From Methylibium sp. Root1272 (GTDB lineage Bacteria > Pseudomonadota > Gammaproteobacteria > Burkholderiales > Burkholderiaceae_C): DNA of 64,000 nt. Location: NCBI RefSeq assembly GCF_001425905.1, contig NZ_LMDY01000013.1, positions 502,177 to 566,176 on the forward strand. The letters run 5' to 3'. Every line of letters begins with the position of its first letter. Position 1 is the stretch's first letter. Below are positions 18,709 to 27,206 of this stretch, in pieces. The translations under genes and the position numbers were made by a program. The notes beneath the pieces were generated by a model. The model ran no database searches. It saw only the letters and a program-made list of their open reading frames with translations, and had not been told where the DNA came from.

Positions 18709-19566
18709 ATGAAGTTCACGACCCGCCAGTTTCTGAAGACCGCCGGCCTGTTCGGTGCCGGCCTGCTGCTCGCCGCCTGCGGCAAGAAGGAAGAGCCCGC
18801 GCCCGCCGCTGCCCCCGCTGCCGCGCCCACCCCGGTGGCCTCCGCTCCCGCGCCCGAGCCTGCCAAGGTCTATGTCGTCGGCACCGATGCCGCCTACGCG
18901 CCGTTCGAGTTCCAGAACGAGAAGGGCGAGATCGTCGGCTTCAGCATCGACCTGCTGCAGGCCGTCGCGGCCAAGGGCGGCTTCGAGGTGAAGTTCGTCA
19001 ACACGCCGTGGGAAGGCATCTTCAACGCGCTGCAACAGGGTGACCGCGACCTGCTGATCTCGTCGATCACGATCACCGACGAGCGCAAGCAGACGATGGA
19101 CTTCTCCACTCCCTACTTCGACGCCTACCAGCTGATCGCGGTGAAGGCCACCTCCAAGGTCGCGAAGTTCGACGACCTGAAGAAGCTCAAGGTCGGCGTG
19201 CAGACCGGCACCACGGGCGACGAGGTCGTGACCAAGCTGCAGGGCAAGAACAGCGCCAACGTCAAGCGCTTCGAGTCCACGCCGCTCGCGCTGAAGGAGC
19301 TCGAGGCCGGTGGCGTCGATGCCGTCGTGGCCGACAACGGCGTGATCATCAACTACGTCACCAACAACGCGGCCGCCAACTTCAAGACCGTCAGCGACAG
19401 CGCCTTCGCCCCCGAGCAGTACGGCATTGCCGTCAAGAAGGGCAACGCCGAGCTGCTGGAGAAGGTGAACAAGGGCATCGCGGCGATCAAGGCCGACGGC
19501 AGCTACGACCAGGTCTACGCCAAGACCTTCGGTGCAGCCGCTCCCGCGGCGGCGGCTTCCAAGTAA
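18709..19566 (+). CDS. Amino-acid ABC transporter substrate-binding lipoprotein
   Basis: 285 residues of the family-3 solute-binding fold. The N-terminus (TRQFLKTAGLFGAG followed by LLLAACGKKEE) combines a hydrophobic signal with a lipobox Cys near residue 24, so it is probably a lipoprotein. An Ala/Pro linker runs to about residue 50. YVVGTDAAYAPFEFQNEKGEIVGF, DLLISSITITDERKQTMDFS and LKVGVQTGTTGDEVV are the canonical binding-domain motifs for polar or charged amino acids. It is followed after 33 bases by its permease. The exact amino acid is not predictable. GAGGACC lies upstream of the ATG. Confidence 0.92.
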   Translation: MKFTTRQFLKTAGLFGAGLLLAACGKKEEPAPAAAPAAAPTPVASAPAPEPAKVYVVGTDAAYAPFEFQNEKGEIVGFSIDLLQAVAAKGGFEVKFVNTPWEGIFNALQQGDRDLLISSITITDERKQTMDFSTPYFDAYQLIAVKATSKVAKFDDLKKLKVGVQTGTTGDEVVTKLQGKNSANVKRFESTPLALKELEAGGVDAVVADNGVIINYVTNNAAANFKTVSDSAFAPEQYGIAVKKGNAELLEKVNKGIAAIKADGSYDQVYAKTFGAAAPAAAASK

Positions 19567-19599
19567 GCAGCAGCCCCATCAGCACTCCGAGGATCTCCC

Positions 19600-20352
19600 A
19601 TGGACTTTCGCTGGGAGATCCTGGCCGGCTACGGACCGCTGTTCCTGGCCGGCGTGCTGATGACGATCAAGCTGACGGTCGTCGCGATCGTCGCCGGTCT
19701 CGCGCTCGGGCTGGTGCTGGGCCTGATCAGCAGCACGCGCTATGCGCCCAAGCCGAGGTCGCCGCTGGCGGCCGCGCTGCTGAAGCCGGCGCAGTGGCTG
19801 ACGATCGCCTACGTCACCTTCTTCCGCGGCACGCCGCTGTTCGTGCAGATCCTGCTGGTGCACTTCGCGCTGATGCCGGCGCTGATCCATCCCGACACCG
19901 GCCTGCTGCTCGCCGGCGAGGCCGCGCGTGATTTCCGCCAGAACTACGGTGCCTTCTTTTCCGGCGCGCTGGCGCTGACGCTGAACGCCGGCGCCTACAT
20001 CTCCGAGATCTTCCGCGCCGGCATCCAGAGCATCCACGGCGGCCAGACGCAGGCGGCCTACAGCCTGGGTCTGACGCACGTGCAGAGCATGCGCCACGTG
20101 ATCCTGCCGCAGGCGGTGCGGCGCATGGTGCCGCCGCTGGTCAACGAGGCGGTCACGCTGATCAAGGATTCTTCGCTGGTCTCGGCCATCGGCCTGGCCG
20201 AACTGGCGCTGGCAGCGCGCACCGTGGCCGGGGCCTACTCGCGCTACTGGGAGCCCTACCTCGCGATCTCGGCCGTCTACCTGCTGCTCACCTGGCTGCT
20301 GTCCACGCTGGCCAAGCGGCTCGAATCGCCCGACCACCTGCGCGGGCGCTAG
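19600..20352 (+). CDS. Polar amino-acid ABC transporter permease (HisM/GlnP type)
   Basis: 250-residue inner-membrane permease. The N-terminal LFLAGVLMTIKLTVVAIV helix, TFFRGTPLFVQILLVHFAL and the coupling loop GGQTQAAYSLGLTHVQSMRHV followed by ILPQAVRRMVPPLVNE are diagnostic for the HisM/GlnP group. An insert of about 30 residues between the TFFRGTP and LTLNAGAYISEI segments is longer than in E. coli GlnP. No ATP-binding gene follows in the operon; priA is convergent only six bases away. The ATPase must therefore be encoded elsewhere or shared with another system. Confidence 0.92.
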   Translation: MDFRWEILAGYGPLFLAGVLMTIKLTVVAIVAGLALGLVLGLISSTRYAPKPRSPLAAALLKPAQWLTIAYVTFFRGTPLFVQILLVHFALMPALIHPDTGLLLAGEAARDFRQNYGAFFSGALALTLNAGAYISEIFRAGIQSIHGGQTQAAYSLGLTHVQSMRHVILPQAVRRMVPPLVNEAVTLIKDSSLVSAIGLAELALAARTVAGAYSRYWEPYLAISAVYLLLTWLLSTLAKRLESPDHLRGR

Positions 20353-20358
20353 CCAAGC

Positions 20359-22506
20359 CTAGATCGCCAGCGGGTCCACGTCGACGGCCCAGCGCAACAG
20401 CCCCTTCTGCTCCGGCCGCTTGTGCCGCAGCGTGGCGTCCCAGGCCGCGAGGAAGCGCTGCAGCGCCGGCCGCGAGGCCGACTCCACCAGCAATTGCGCC
20501 CGCTCCATGTCGGCCACGCGCTGCACGCTCAGCGGCACCGGCGGGTAGAGCGCCACCTGGTGCTGCTCGGCGAGTTCGCGGGCCTCGTCGCTCACCACCC
20601 GCAGCCAGGCCTGCGCTACCGCCTGCTCGCGTGCATCGGCGCGCAGCAGCGCCAGATGGGTGTGGGGCGGCAGGCCCGCCGAGCGCCGCTCGGCGAGCTG
20701 CGCCTGCGCGAAGGCCGCGTAGTCGTGCGTGCGCAGCGCCGCGTACAGCGCGTGCTGCGGGTGCCAGGTCTGCACCCACATCTCCGCGCGATCGGCCTGC
20801 TCCGCCGCGCGGCCGGCGCGGCCGGCGGCCTGCATCAGCAGCGAGAACTGGCGCTCCGGCGCGCGGAAGTCGCTGCTGAACAGCGCCGCGTCGGGGTTCA
20901 CCGCCGCCACCAATGTCATGCGCCGGAAGTCGTGGCCCTTGGCGATCATCTGCGTGCCCACCAGCACGTCCACCTCGCCGGCATGCACGCGGGCCAGCTC
21001 GGCCTCCAGCGCGCCGCTGCGCCGCGTGGTGTCGGCGTCGATGCGGCCGACGCGCGCGCCCGGCAGCGCCAGCGCCAGCTGCTCCTCCAGGCGTTCGGTG
21101 CCGCGGCCGGTCGGCTGGATGTCGGCATTGCCGCAATCCGGGCAGGCGCGCGGCACGCGCTCGGTGAGCCCGCAGTGATGGCAGCGCAGCGTGCGGTCGA
21201 GCTTGTGGAACACCCGCCAGGCGCTGCAGTGCGCGCAGGCACTCTTCCAGCCGCATTCGGTGCAATGCAGCACCGGCGCGTAGCCGCGGCGGTTCAGCAG
21301 CACCAGGCTCTGCTCGCCGCGCGCCAGCCGCTCGCGCAGCGCGCCCAGCAGCGCGGGCGACAGCGCGCTGTCGCGCAGCACCTCCTTCGGTAGCCGGCTC
21401 ATGTCGACCAGCCGCACCGCGGGCAGCACGCCACCGCCGATGCGTGCGGCCATCGTCAGGCGGGCGTAGCGGCCGGCGCCGCCCTCGGCCACCGGCAGCG
21501 CGTTGTGCCAGCTCTCCAGCGAGGGTGTGGCCGAGCCCAGCAGCACCGGCACCCCCTCGATGCGGCCACGCACCACCGCCAGGTCGCGGGCCGAGTAGCG
21601 CGCGCCCTCCTGCTGCTTGTAGGACGGGTCGTGCTCCTCGTCGACGATCACCAGTCCCAGCCGCGGCAGCGGCGCGAACACCGCCAGGCGCGTGCCGAGC
21701 ACCAGGTCGGCCTCGCCCAGCAGCACCATCAGCCAGTGCTTCAGGCGGCGCGCCGGCGTCAGCCCGCTGTGCAGTGACACCACCCGGCGGCCCGGGAAGC
21801 GGGCCAGGAAGCGCTCTTCGAGCTGCGGCGTGAGGTTGATCTCCGGCACCAGCACCAGCGCCTGGCGGCCGGCCTCGACCACGCGCTGCGCCTCGCGCAG
21901 ATAGATCTCGGTCTTGCCGCTGCCGGTGCTGCCGTGCAGGAGCGTCACGCTGGCGTTTGCGGCGGTCCCGGCCAGTGCCTGCAGCACCTGCGCCTGCTCG
22001 GCGCTGGGGTCCGGCAGGGCACTGTGTTCGCCGCTGGGTGGCAGCAGCCTGGCGCGCAGCCGTTTGAGCCGGCGGTCCAGCTGCGTGGCGCTGAGCGTGC
22101 GCAGCTCGGGCGGCAGCACCGCCAGCGCCACCTCGCCCGGGCTGCGCTGGTAGTACGACGCGGCGAAGTCCACCAGCTCCCGCCACGCGGCCGGCAGCGG
22201 CGGCAGCGCGTCGAACACCGCCGCCACCTCGCGCAGCATCACGCCTTCCGGCACCGCCGAGCCCTCCCCGGGCCTCGCGTCCCAGGCCACGCCCAGCACC
22301 TCGCGGCGGCCCAGCGGCACACGCAGCAGCGTGCCCGGCAGGAGCGGGCGCTCGCTCAAGTAATCGAGCGCCGCCTTCAACCCGCTGTACTGCGGCGCAT
22401 CGATCACCACCGGCACGACGACCCGCTCCGAGACCGGGGCGAGGGGCTCAGCGCCCGCCGCCGGTGCCGACGCGGCGACCGCCTGCGATGAGGATGACTT
22501 GCCCAA
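20359..22506 (-). CDS. priA: Primosomal replication protein N' (PriA helicase)
   Basis: About 715 residues of the PriA SF2 helicase, which reloads the replisome at stalled forks. Walker A is LLHGSTGSGKTEIYL, the DEEH box is VIVDEEHDPSYKQQ and QSLVLLNRRGYAP follows. Eight paired cysteines form the zinc-binding module (CTECGW, CAHC, CHHCG, CPDCG). VLVGTQMIAKGHDF and LMQAAGRAGRA are helicase motifs V and VI. The outermost start is a TTG at 22506. The conserved N-terminus begins around VVPVVIDAPQY about 30 residues in, so one of the GTG codons there is an alternative start. It lies downstream of hemE on the same strand. Confidence 0.93.
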   Translation of the reverse strand: MGKSSSSQAVAASAPAAGAEPLAPVSERVVVPVVIDAPQYSGLKAALDYLSERPLLPGTLLRVPLGRREVLGVAWDARPGEGSAVPEGVMLREVAAVFDALPPLPAAWRELVDFAASYYQRSPGEVALAVLPPELRTLSATQLDRRLKRLRARLLPPSGEHSALPDPSAEQAQVLQALAGTAANASVTLLHGSTGSGKTEIYLREAQRVVEAGRQALVLVPEINLTPQLEERFLARFPGRRVVSLHSGLTPARRLKHWLMVLLGEADLVLGTRLAVFAPLPRLGLVIVDEEHDPSYKQQEGARYSARDLAVVRGRIEGVPVLLGSATPSLESWHNALPVAEGGAGRYARLTMAARIGGGVLPAVRLVDMSRLPKEVLRDSALSPALLGALRERLARGEQSLVLLNRRGYAPVLHCTECGWKSACAHCSAWRVFHKLDRTLRCHHCGLTERVPRACPDCGNADIQPTGRGTERLEEQLALALPGARVGRIDADTTRRSGALEAELARVHAGEVDVLVGTQMIAKGHDFRRMTLVAAVNPDAALFSSDFRAPERQFSLLMQAAGRAGRAAEQADRAEMWVQTWHPQHALYAALRTHDYAAFAQAQLAERRSAGLPPHTHLALLRADAREQAVAQAWLRVVSDEARELAEQHQVALYPPVPLSVQRVADMERAQLLVESASRPALQRFLAAWDATLRHKRPEQKGLLRWAVDVDPLAI

Positions 22507-22852
22507 GGAATCTCAAGTTCTTATCAAGGAAAGCGGCCAAGCTATTGATTCGTTTGGGGTTTTCGAGCTATCCACGTGCCCTGTGGAAAACTTTGTGGGA
22601 AACCTGCGCAAACGCGAGCTAACTGATTGATAGCACAGGCCGAGGCTTGCGCTGATGCTTTCGAAGGCAGAAAAATGTCTATATAAGAATCAACGACTTA
22701 GCGCGTTCCACGGTCGAAAGGCTGTTGCGATGCAGCAGTCTCATCGCGGTGCGGGGCTTGACACGATTCTGGGGATAAGTCAGGCCTCGCGGGCGCCGTT
22801 CACGGGTAAACCCGGCTTGCCGGGCGCGCCCAGCGGCGTCTCGACCACCCGG
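22507..22852. other. hemE-priA intergenic region, AT-richer, with DnaA-box-like sites
   Basis: This 346-base gap is clearly less GC-rich than its surroundings and holds no credible gene. On the minus strand 22590-22582 reads TTTTCCACA, a perfect match to the DnaA consensus TTWTNCACA. Near-matches lie beside it at 22568-22576 (CTATCCACG) and at about 22593-22603 on the minus strand (TTTCCCACA). TATATAAG at 22679-22686 and TTGACA at 22759-22764 could be promoter parts. No terminator was clear for hemE. See the findings. Confidence 0.4.
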
Positions 22853-23971
22853 TCAGCCGGCGGCCCCGCGCTGCTGGCGTGAATACGAATGGACCGCATC
22901 CACCAGCACGCTCACGCTGTCGGGCGGGGTGTGCTGGCTGATGCCGTGGCCGAGGTTGAACACATGGCCGCTGCCGGCCGACGGCGGGCCGAAACTCTCC
23001 AGCGTGCGCGCCACCTCGGCGCGGATCTGCTCGGGGTCGGCGAACAGCACGTTCGGGTCCAGGTTGCCTTGCAGGGCCACGCGGTCGCCCACGCGCGCGC
23101 GCGCCGCGCCCAGGTTCATGGTCCAGTCCAGGCCCACCACGTCGCAGCCGCTGTCGGCAATGGCTTCGAGCCACAGCCCGCCGCCCTTGGTGAACACGAT
23201 CTGCGGCACGCGATAGCCGTCGTGTTTCTTCTTCAACTGGCGCAGCACGCGCTCGGTGTAGGTCAGGCTGAAGCGCTGGAAGGCGCCGTCGGCCAGCACG
23301 CCGCCCCAGCTGTCGAAGATCATCACCGCCTGCGCACCGGCCTCGATCTGCGCGTTCAGGTAGGCGGCCACCGCGTCGGCGTTCACCTCGAGGATGCGGT
23401 GCATCAGGTCGGGCCGGCGGTAGAGCATGGTCTTCACCAGCCGGTAGTCGTCGCTGCCCGCGCCCTCGACCATGTAGCAGGCCAGCGTCCACGGGCTGCC
23501 CGAGAAGCCGATCAGCGGCACCCGGCCCGGCGCGCCGCCCGGCGCCAGCGCTCGCCGGATCGACGCCACCGCGTCGAACACGTAGCGCAGCTTGTCCATG
23601 TCGGGCACCTGCAGCTTCGCCACGTCGGCCTCGTCGCGCAGCGGGTGCGCGAAGCGCGGGCCCTCGCCCTGCGCGAAGCTCAGGCCCAGGCCCATGGCGT
23701 CGGGCACGGTGAGGATGTCGCTGAACAGGATGGCCGCGTCGAGCGGGTAGCGGTCCAGCGGCTGCAGCGTCACCTCGGTGGCGTACTGCGGGTTGGTGGC
23801 CAGGCCCATGAAGCTGCCGGCCTTGGCGCGCGTGTCGCGGTACTCGCTCAGGTAGCGGCCGGCCTGGCGCATCAGCCACACCGGCGTCACGTCGGTGGGC
23901 AGGCGCAGGCAGGCGCGCAGGAAGCGGTCGTTCGCCAGCGGCGGCAGGGGGATGGAGGTGGCGGCAGTCAT
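22853..23971 (-). CDS. hemE: Uroporphyrinogen decarboxylase
   Basis: 372 residues. HemE removes four carboxyl groups from uroporphyrinogen III to give coproporphyrinogen III in haem synthesis in the cytoplasm. Diagnostic motifs are [20 protein letters not shown] (catalytic Arg region, about residues 31-50), [44 protein letters not shown] and [14 protein letters not shown] near the C-terminus. The length fits the family (about 355) with a short Arg-rich tail. It is transcribed away from the divergent creB-like gene, whose start is 36 bases off. Confidence 0.96.
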   Translation of the reverse strand: MTAATSIPLPPLANDRFLRACLRLPTDVTPVWLMRQAGRYLSEYRDTRAKAGSFMGLATNPQYATEVTLQPLDRYPLDAAILFSDILTVPDAMGLGLSFAQGEGPRFAHPLRDEADVAKLQVPDMDKLRYVFDAVASIRRALAPGGAPGRVPLIGFSGSPWTLACYMVEGAGSDDYRLVKTMLYRRPDLMHRILEVNADAVAAYLNAQIEAGAQAVMIFDSWGGVLADGAFQRFSLTYTERVLRQLKKKHDGYRVPQIVFTKGGGLWLEAIADSGCDVVGLDWTMNLGAARARVGDRVALQGNLDPNVLFADPEQIRAEVARTLESFGPPSAGSGHVFNLGHGISQHTPPDSVSVLVDAVHSYSRQQRGAAG

Positions 23972-24007
23972 CGGACGATTATCACGGCCCTATCATCGGC
24001 GCCGACC

Positions 24008-24766
24008 ATGGCCCGCGCGCAGATCCTGATCGTCGAAGACGAACCCGGCATCGCCGACACGCTGAGCTACGCCCTGCGCACCGAAGGCTTCGAGCCGCTG
24101 TGGTGCGCCACCGGCGAGGCGGCGCTGCAGCATCTGCCGCCGCAGGCGCCCGCCCCGGCGCTGGTGATCCTGGACGTGGGCCTGCCCGACCTCAACGGCT
24201 TCGAGCTCTTCAAGCGCATCCGCGAGCGCGCGGCCGATCTGCCCGTCGTCTTCCTCACCGCGCGCAGCGACGAGATCGACCGCGTGGTGGGCCTCGAACT
24301 CGGCGCCGACGACTACGTGGCCAAGCCCTTCTCGCCGCGCGAGCTGGTGGCGCGCGTGCGCACCGTGCTGCGCCGCACGGCACGCGCCTCTGCTTCGCCG
24401 CCGCCCACCACCGTGGCCGGCGCCTTGCCGCCGGCAGCGGCCACCAGCGCCCCCACGCCGATCGACGTGGACGACGGCCGCCGCCGCATCCGCTACTACG
24501 GCCGGCCGCTGGAGCTGTCGCGCTACGAGTACGGCCTGCTCAAGACCCTGGCCGAGCGCCCGGGCCACGTCTACACCCGCGACGTGCTCCTGGAAAAGGT
24601 GTGGGACGACCCCGGCGACAGCTTCGACCGCACCGTGGACGCCCACGTGAAGACGCTGCGTGCCAAGCTCAAGGCGGTGGCGCCCACGCTGGAGCCCATA
24701 CGCACGCACCGCGGCAGCGGCTACGCGCTGGCCGAAGACCTACCGGCTTCGCTGCCCGCCGCGTGA
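24008..24766 (+). CDS. creB: CreB-like two-component response regulator (OmpR family)
   Basis: 252 residues. The receiver domain covers about 1-120, with an acidic pocket (VEDE at 9-12), phosphoacceptor Asp56 (LVILDVGLPDLNG), a TAR loop and YVAKPFSPRE carrying the conserved Lys. An Ala/Pro linker of about 35 residues, longer than usual, joins a winged-helix DNA-binding domain (RRRIRYYGRPLELSRYEYGLL to GSGYALAED). It precedes a CreC-type kinase. Three tandem TTCAC sites matching the E. coli CreB tag lie at 28564-28590, ahead of the exosortase operon. A member of the related regulators of proteobacterial dedicated sortase systems is the main alternative. Confidence 0.85.
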   Translation: MARAQILIVEDEPGIADTLSYALRTEGFEPLWCATGEAALQHLPPQAPAPALVILDVGLPDLNGFELFKRIRERAADLPVVFLTARSDEIDRVVGLELGADDYVAKPFSPRELVARVRTVLRRTARASASPPPTTVAGALPPAAATSAPTPIDVDDGRRRIRYYGRPLELSRYEYGLLKTLAERPGHVYTRDVLLEKVWDDPGDSFDRTVDAHVKTLRAKLKAVAPTLEPIRTHRGSGYALAEDLPASLPAA

Positions 24767-24775
24767 TGAGCCGGC

Positions 24776-24841
24776 GCCGGGCCGCCCCCAAGCCGGCGAG
24801 CGCCCCCGCGGGGGGCAGGCCCGCAGGGCCGTGGGGGCTCC
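24776..24841 (+). repeat. Dispersed GC-rich palindromic repeat between creB and creC
   Basis: The unit includes GGGCCGCCCCCAAGCCGGC, then CGCCCCCGCGGGGGGC (a perfect dyad CCCCCGCGGGGG) and a closing GGGCCGTGGGGGC. It fills the gap between creB and the TTG start of creC. It resembles the repeat at 10146-10216, and similar units are common in Burkholderiales genomes. It could form a strong mRNA hairpin and set the creB:creC expression ratio. Confidence 0.6.
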
Positions 24842-24842
24842 A

Positions 24843-26327
24843 TTGACCAAGCGCAACCGCATCTTCATCGGCATCCTGCTCGCCTACGCGCTGGGCGTGG
24901 CGCTGCTGCTGTGGCGGCTGGTGGGCGACATCGACCCGCGCTACCGCGAATCGGCCGAGGAATCGCTGGTGGAAACGGCGCACCTGATGGCCAGCTGGAT
25001 CGAGTCGCGCTCCAGCGAGGAGGGCATTGCCATCGACGCGCTGCGCCCGGTGTTCCGCGCGCTCTACGCACGCGAGTTCAAGGCAAACATCTTTGGCTTC
25101 GAGAAGACCCGCGTGGAGCTGCGCACCACCGTGGTCGACCGCTCCGGGCTCGTGCTGTTCGACTCCCTGGCCCGGCACGAGGGCGAGGACCACTCGGCCT
25201 GGCGTGACGTGCGGCTGGCGCTGGCCGGCGAGTACGGCGCGCGCACCTCGGCCGACGTGGACGGCGACCCCCACACCTCGGTGATGTACGTGGCCGCGCC
25301 CATCGTCGTGGGCAATGAGATCGTGGGCGCCGTGTCGGTGGGCAAGCCGGTGCAGAGCTTCGGCCAGTTCGTGGAAAAAGCGCGCCGCCGCACGCTGCTG
25401 GTGGGCGCCACCTCGGTGGCCGCGGTGCTGCTGCTGGTGTTGATCGTGTCGGTGTGGCTGGTTCGGCCTTTCGGCCTGGTGAGCGACCTGTGGCGCTACG
25501 TGCGCACCCAGCGCAGCCTGAGCCTGCGGCGGCTGGGCCGCCGCACCGTGGGCGCGCTGGGCGCCGCCTTCGACGAGATGCGCGACGCACTGGCCGGCCG
25601 CAACTACGTGGCCGACTACGTGCAGACGCTCACCCACGAGCTGAAGAGCCCGCTGTCGGCCATCCGCGGCGCGGCCGAGCTGCTGAACGACGAGCCCGCC
25701 ATGCCGGAGGCCGACCGCCAGCGCTTCCTGGGCAACATCCAGCGCGAGACGCTGCGCATCCAGGAACTGGTGGACCGCATGATGGAGCTGGCCGCGCTGG
25801 AGTCACGCCGCCAGATCGAGCACCCCGAGGCCGTGGCCCTGCGCCCGCTGCTCGAGGAACTGGCCGCCAGCGCGCAGCCGGTGGCCGCGGCGCGGCGCAT
25901 CGAGGTGGTGGTGGTGCTGCCGGGCGGCGAAGGCGATGAGGGCGGTGCGGGCGAAGAGGCCATCGTGGAAGGCGACGCGCTGCTGCTGCGCCGCGCCATC
26001 GGCAACCTGCTCGACAACGCCATCGACTTCTCACCCACCGGCGGCCGCGTGACGCTGCAACTCGCGGTCAACGGCCAACGCGGCGGCAGCGTCGACATCA
26101 TCGTGCGCGACCAGGGCCCCGGCATCCCCGACTACGCCGACGACAAGGTGTTCGAACGCTTCTACTCGCTGGCGCGGCCGCACTCGCAGAAGAAGAGCAC
26201 GGGGCTGGGGCTGGCGTTCGTGAAGGAGATTGCGGAGCTGCACCGGGGAAGGGTGAGTCTGCGGAACGCGGGGGATGGGGTGGGGGCGGTGGCGGTGTTG
26301 TCGTTGCCGATGGTGGCGCCGGGCTGA
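24843..26327 (+). CDS. creC: CreC-like sensor histidine kinase
   Basis: 494 residues with a likely TTG start, since no ATG or GTG fits before the first helix. Topology: helix 1 (IFIGILLAYALGVALLLW), a periplasmic sensor region (about residues 35-185) with FGFEKTRVELRTTVVDR and PIVVGNEIVGAVSVGKP, then helix 2 (VAAVLLLVLIVSVWLV). A HAMP-like stretch leads to the H-box YVQTLTHELKSPLSAIRGAAELL, nearly identical to CreC. The N-box is AIGNLLDNAIDFSP, with G-boxes DQGPGIPD and TGLGLAFVKEI. It would phosphorylate the adjacent regulator. The sensed signal is unknown. Confidence 0.87.
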   Translation: MTKRNRIFIGILLAYALGVALLLWRLVGDIDPRYRESAEESLVETAHLMASWIESRSSEEGIAIDALRPVFRALYAREFKANIFGFEKTRVELRTTVVDRSGLVLFDSLARHEGEDHSAWRDVRLALAGEYGARTSADVDGDPHTSVMYVAAPIVVGNEIVGAVSVGKPVQSFGQFVEKARRRTLLVGATSVAAVLLLVLIVSVWLVRPFGLVSDLWRYVRTQRSLSLRRLGRRTVGALGAAFDEMRDALAGRNYVADYVQTLTHELKSPLSAIRGAAELLNDEPAMPEADRQRFLGNIQRETLRIQELVDRMMELAALESRRQIEHPEAVALRPLLEELAASAQPVAAARRIEVVVVLPGGEGDEGGAGEEAIVEGDALLLRRAIGNLLDNAIDFSPTGGRVTLQLAVNGQRGGSVDIIVRDQGPGIPDYADDKVFERFYSLARPHSQKKSTGLGLAFVKEIAELHRGRVSLRNAGDGVGAVAVLSLPMVAPG

Positions 26328-26358
26328 ACCGGGCTTTCGCTCGTTGGTCTGCTAACGA

Positions 26359-26368
26359 CCGATTGCAG
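26359..26368 (+). repeat. Left copy of a 10-base direct repeat flanking the ParA-RelA/SpoT cassette
   Basis: CCGATTGCAG occurs here and again at 28499-28508, bracketing the lower-GC cassette. AACGACCG precedes the unit here and also occurs at 28457-28464 on the right side. This could be an insertion footprint or merely shared noncoding sequence. Confidence 0.35.
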
Positions 26369-26407
26369 GCAATCGGACAACAAGGAAGCGGTCAATCGCC
26401 GAATCAT

Positions 26408-26445
26408 GCTATTCAGCTATTCAGCTATTCAGCTATTCAGCTATT
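26408..26445 (+). repeat. Octanucleotide tandem repeat (GCTATTCA)4.75
   Basis: Four perfect copies of GCTATTCA followed by GCTATT, with no mismatch, lie in the gap between creC and the end of the RelA/SpoT-fold gene. The unit is strikingly AT-rich for this genome. Copy number could vary by slipped-strand replication. Confidence 0.9.
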
Positions 26446-26515
26446 GCGCATAGCGCGTTGTGCCGAGTGAGCCGCGAGCGGCACCGGGCAGCCTGAACAC
26501 CTTGGCGTTAGGCTA

Positions 26516-27196
26516 CTACCTTGTAGAAACGCTAGCCGCCGTGCGGAAGATCGCGTCAACGAGGCGGCTGCCCGCGCCAACAACCTTCGTCAGCACACGG
26601 AGCTGCTCGCGGCATGCGACGTTGTCGGTGGGGTTCGGGTAGTTCAGGGTGTGGTCGACCTCTCCCCATATCTCCTCGAAGAGAGTGCGCACCTGAATCT
26701 CGCAGCAGTGCGGCGAGTCCGCACGCGGCCGCACCAGGTAATGAACGCTGGTGTAAAAGCTGTCCTTCACCTGAACCTCTAGTCCCATGTTGGCAAAGAA
26801 GCCCTGTGCCTCAGGGTCCCAGGTGTAGGCTCTCGGCGGCTCGTTGAACACCCAATCTCGCTGGTTCTCCACCTTGTCGATGATCGCGGCGTGGATGGCC
26901 TGTGATTGCTCTTGGTACAAGTGCAGCACGCGGACGCCGGCGAGGTCGGTGACGCGGGTGAATAAGTTCTCGGCGGTGATGGGATCGCCGCCCGCCTGCT
27001 TTCTGACGATCTTGTCCTTCAGGTGACCCGAGTCCTTGAGCCGCGACTTGACTGAATGCACGGTGGACGTGGAGCCGCCCGTCAGCTTCGGGTGGCTCGC
27101 GAACCAGCCCTCGACCCCTTTCATGAAAATCGAGAGCTCATGACGGCGCTCCTCGTACGCGGTGAGAGCGAGGTCGACGGTGTGCTGCTCAGGCAT
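26516..27196 (-). CDS. RelA/SpoT-domain nucleotide pyrophosphokinase-like protein
   Basis: 226 residues, essentially a lone RelA/SpoT synthetase fold without HD hydrolase, TGS or ACT domains, the size of a small alarmone synthetase. Visible core features are a basic segment HSVKSRLKDSGHLKDKI (47-63), VTDLAGVRVLHLY (82-94, with Asp84 and Arg89), YTSVHYLV (149-155) and EIQVRTLFEEIWGEVDH (166-182, with Glu166). The metal-binding Asp and catalytic Glu of Rel enzymes therefore appear intact. It starts 10 bases after the ParA-like gene. Base composition is lower in GC than the surroundings, suggesting transfer. It could make (p)ppGpp or be a toxic synthetase. The substrate is not predictable. Confidence 0.82.
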   Translation of the reverse strand: MPEQHTVDLALTAYEERRHELSIFMKGVEGWFASHPKLTGGSTSTVHSVKSRLKDSGHLKDKIVRKQAGGDPITAENLFTRVTDLAGVRVLHLYQEQSQAIHAAIIDKVENQRDWVFNEPPRAYTWDPEAQGFFANMGLEVQVKDSFYTSVHYLVRPRADSPHCCEIQVRTLFEEIWGEVDHTLNYPNPTDNVACREQLRVLTKVVGAGSRLVDAIFRTAASVSTR

Positions 27197-27206
27197 GGCC
27201 TCGCCC

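Noticed and set aside
24008-24766. Reading the response regulator from far upstream (22889)
   Set aside because: The upstream part is the antisense of hemE. The ATG at 24008 gives the standard receiver-domain start.
26408-26445. Short tandem repeats considered as a CRISPR fragment
   Set aside because: The units are 8 bases and directly adjacent with no spacers; this is a microsatellite.
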